Below are positions 62,595 through 64,000 of a stretch of DNA of 64,000 bases, in pieces. The stretch's first letter is position 1; each line of letters starts with the position of its first letter. Where the stretch lies: assembly GCF_013408145.1 (NCBI RefSeq), contig NZ_JACBZI010000001.1, positions 2,122,001-2,186,000 of the forward strand, written 5' to 3'. Made by a program: the position numbers and the translations under genes. Source of the stretch: Nocardioides marinus (lineage in GTDB: Bacteria > Actinomycetota > Actinomycetes > Propionibacteriales > Nocardioidaceae). The notes under the pieces are model-generated. The model was not told where the DNA came from. It worked only from the letters and a program-made list of their open reading frames with translations, and searched no databases.

Positions 62595-64000
62595 TCAGGG
62601 GCGCCGGTACGCCGGGGCGACGCCATTGATGGCGTCGCCCATCTTGTGGATGCGCAGCGCGTTGGTGGAGCCGGGGATGCCCGGCGGGGCGCCGGCGATG
62701 ATCACCACGAGGTCGCCCTCCTGCACCCGGCCGATCTGCAGCAGCTGCTCGTCGACCTGACGCACCATCTCGTCGGTGTGCTCGACCTCGGAGGTCTTGA
62801 AGGTCTCGATGCCCCAGGACAGCGAGAGCTGCGAGCGCACCTTGTCCTCGGGGGTGAAGGCCAGTAGCGGCACGGGGCCGCGCAGCCGCGACATCCGCCG
62901 GGCGGAGTCGCCGGACTGGGTGAACGCGACGACGTACTTGGCGTTGACCCGCTCGGCGACCTCGGCCGCAGCCTTGGCGATCACCCCGGACTTGGTGTGC
63001 GGGTCCCACTCGATGGCGTCCAGGCCGGTCTCGTGAGCACTCTCGAGCGCGTGCAGCTCGGTGGCGGAGATGATCCGCGCCATCGTCTCGACGGTGTGGA
63101 CGGGGTACTCCCCCACGCTGGTCTCGCCGGAGAGCATCACGGCGTCGGCGCCGTCGAGCACGGCGTTGGCGACGTCGGAGGCCTCCGCGCGGGTCGGCTG
63201 CGGGTTGCCGATCATCGACTCCAGCATCTGGGTCGCGACGATGACGGGCTTGGCGTTGAGCCGGGCCTTGCGGACCACCTGCTTCTGCAGGAACGGCACC
63301 TCCTCCAACGGGCACTCCACGCCCAGGTCGCCGCGGGCGACCATGAAGCCGTCGAAGGCGGCGATGACGTCGTCGAGGTTGTCGATGGCCTGCGGCTTCT
63401 CGATCTTGGCGATGACGGGCACCATCACGCCCACCTCACGCATGATCCGGCGCACGTCCTCGGCGTCCTTGGCGTCGCGGACGAAGGACAGCGCCACGAA
63501 GTCGACGCTCAACGAGAGCGCGAAGCGCAGGTCGGCCTCGTCCTTGGCCGACAGCGCCGGCACCGAGACGGCCACGCCGGGCAGGTTGATGCCCTTGTTG
63601 TTGCTGACCCGACCACCGACCAGCACCTCGCAGCGCACGTCGGTCTCCCCGACCTCGAGGACCCGCAGGCGGATCTTGCCGTCGTCGATGAGGATCGGGT
63701 CGCCGGGCGAGACGTCCCCGGGCAGCCCCTTGTAGGTGGTGCCACAGACCTCGGCGTCACCTGGCACGTCGCGGGTGGTGATGACCCACTCCTGCCCGCG
63801 CCGCAGGTGGGCCGAGCCCTCCGCGAAGGTCTCGAGCCGGATCTTGGGCCCCTGGAGGTCGGCGAAGATGCCGACCCCGTGCCCACTGGCGTCCGACGCC
63901 TCGCGGACCAGGCGGTAGGACTCCGCGTGGTCCTCGTGGCTGCCATGGCTCATGTTGAGCCGGGCGACGTCCATCCCGGCGTACACCAGCTCACGGATCC
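62595..64000 (-). CDS. pyk: Pyruvate kinase (5' end outside window)
   Basis: About 468 of an expected 475-490 residues; the N-terminus runs off the right edge. It converts phosphoenolpyruvate and ADP to pyruvate and ATP, the last step of glycolysis. Landmarks: ELVYAGMDVARLNMSHGSHE, FADLQGPKIR, the active-site VPVIAKIEKPQAIDNLDDVI, MVARGDLGVE, and KPVIVATQMLESM with the potassium/substrate region TRAEASDVANAVLDG. The C-terminal allosteric domain is complete. A perfect 12-bp stem lies within the last codons (62615-62640). Confidence 0.93.
   Translation of the reverse strand, partial: IRELVYAGMDVARLNMSHGSHEDHAESYRLVREASDASGHGVGIFADLQGPKIRLETFAEGSAHLRRGQEWVITTRDVPGDAEVCGTTYKGLPGDVSPGDPILIDDGKIRLRVLEVGETDVRCEVLVGGRVSNNKGINLPGVAVSVPALSAKDEADLRFALSLSVDFVALSFVRDAKDAEDVRRIMREVGVMVPVIAKIEKPQAIDNLDDVIAAFDGFMVARGDLGVECPLEEVPFLQKQVVRKARLNAKPVIVATQMLESMIGNPQPTRAEASDVANAVLDGADAVMLSGETSVGEYPVHTVETMARIISATELHALESAHETGLDAIEWDPHTKSGVIAKAAAEVAERVNAKYVVAFTQSGDSARRMSRLRGPVPLLAFTPEDKVRSQLSLSWGIETFKTSEVEHTDEMVRQVDEQLLQIGRVQEGDLVVIIAGAPPGIPGSTNALRIHKMGDAINGVAPAYRRP
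62615..62640. terminator. 12-bp stem inside the pyk 3' end
   Basis: GGGCGACGCCAT pairs perfectly with ATGGCGTCGCCC (62615-62626 with 62629-62640) around TG. It lies in the last coding residues of pyk and about 30 nt past the stop of the convergent LAGLIDADG gene, so it may end that transcript. Confidence 0.45.

Overview
The window is about 72 % GC chromosomal DNA. It carries the actinobacterial neighbourhoods sigA–parE, rpsA–coaE and polA–liv–pdtaR–pyk, and a mycobacterium-like envelope cluster (AftD, DUF3068, DUF2613). Gene families, codon use, a DUF222/HNH gene and a GGTGGTC-ended dispersed repeat suggest Nocardioidaceae, probably Nocardioides or a near relative. That placement is inference; the window has no rRNA. 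It looks like core chromosome, with no prophage, IS element or CRISPR array. The accessory items are a DUF222/HNH endonuclease, a tRNA-linked LAGLIDADG-type protein and several repeat proteins.

Layout. 0–2.6 kb: end of an LprG-type lipoprotein coupled to its MFS exporter, then a beta-carbonic anhydrase. 2.7–8 kb: parE, a DUF7455 zinc-ribbon protein, an EamA permease and the principal sigma factor. 8–16.8 kb: HhH-GPD glycosylase, UspA, a GCS2-type ligase, a DUF4192 protein, dinB and pxpABC. 16.9–25.8 kb: S9 peptidase, a group 2 sigma factor, coaE with a GH3 lipoprotein, a PEP-mutase-type enzyme, and an AlkX/YcaQ-like protein coupled to a short adenylate-forming ligase. 25.9–33.4 kb: rpsA, a large secreted TSP3-repeat protein, an APH-type kinase, a decapeptide-repeat protein and a methyltransferase. 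33.4–49.5 kb: envelope glycan cluster (DUF3068, GT-C proteins, acyltransferase, AftD, methyltransferase, GT4, flippase, DUF2613) interrupted by the HNH gene. 49.5–64 kb: polA, a secreted four-cysteine protein, thioesterase, GNAT, DUF554, a complete branched-chain amino-acid ABC transporter, pdtaR, tRNA-Leu(CAA), the HTH–LAGLIDADG protein and most of pyruvate kinase.

How it works together. Operons are short and often translationally coupled by 4-nt GTGA or ATGA overlaps. About seventeen first genes have a TANNNT hexamer ending 6 or 7 nt before the start codon, the arrangement expected for leaderless mRNAs. Convergent genes are separated by strong hairpins or overlap tail to tail. Stress inputs can be read from the DNA: GGAAT-N18/19-GTT (SigR/SigH type) before the group 2 sigma gene and the DUF7455 gene, and a LexA-type box before the HNH gene.

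The most unusual structure is a 50-bp element with GGTGGTC/GACCACC ends and no stop codon in any of six frames. It lies in frame inside two unrelated proteins (MFS exporter and HNH nuclease), in different reading frames, and degraded copies lie between genes. This recalls the palindromic elements that insert into coding genes in Rickettsia.
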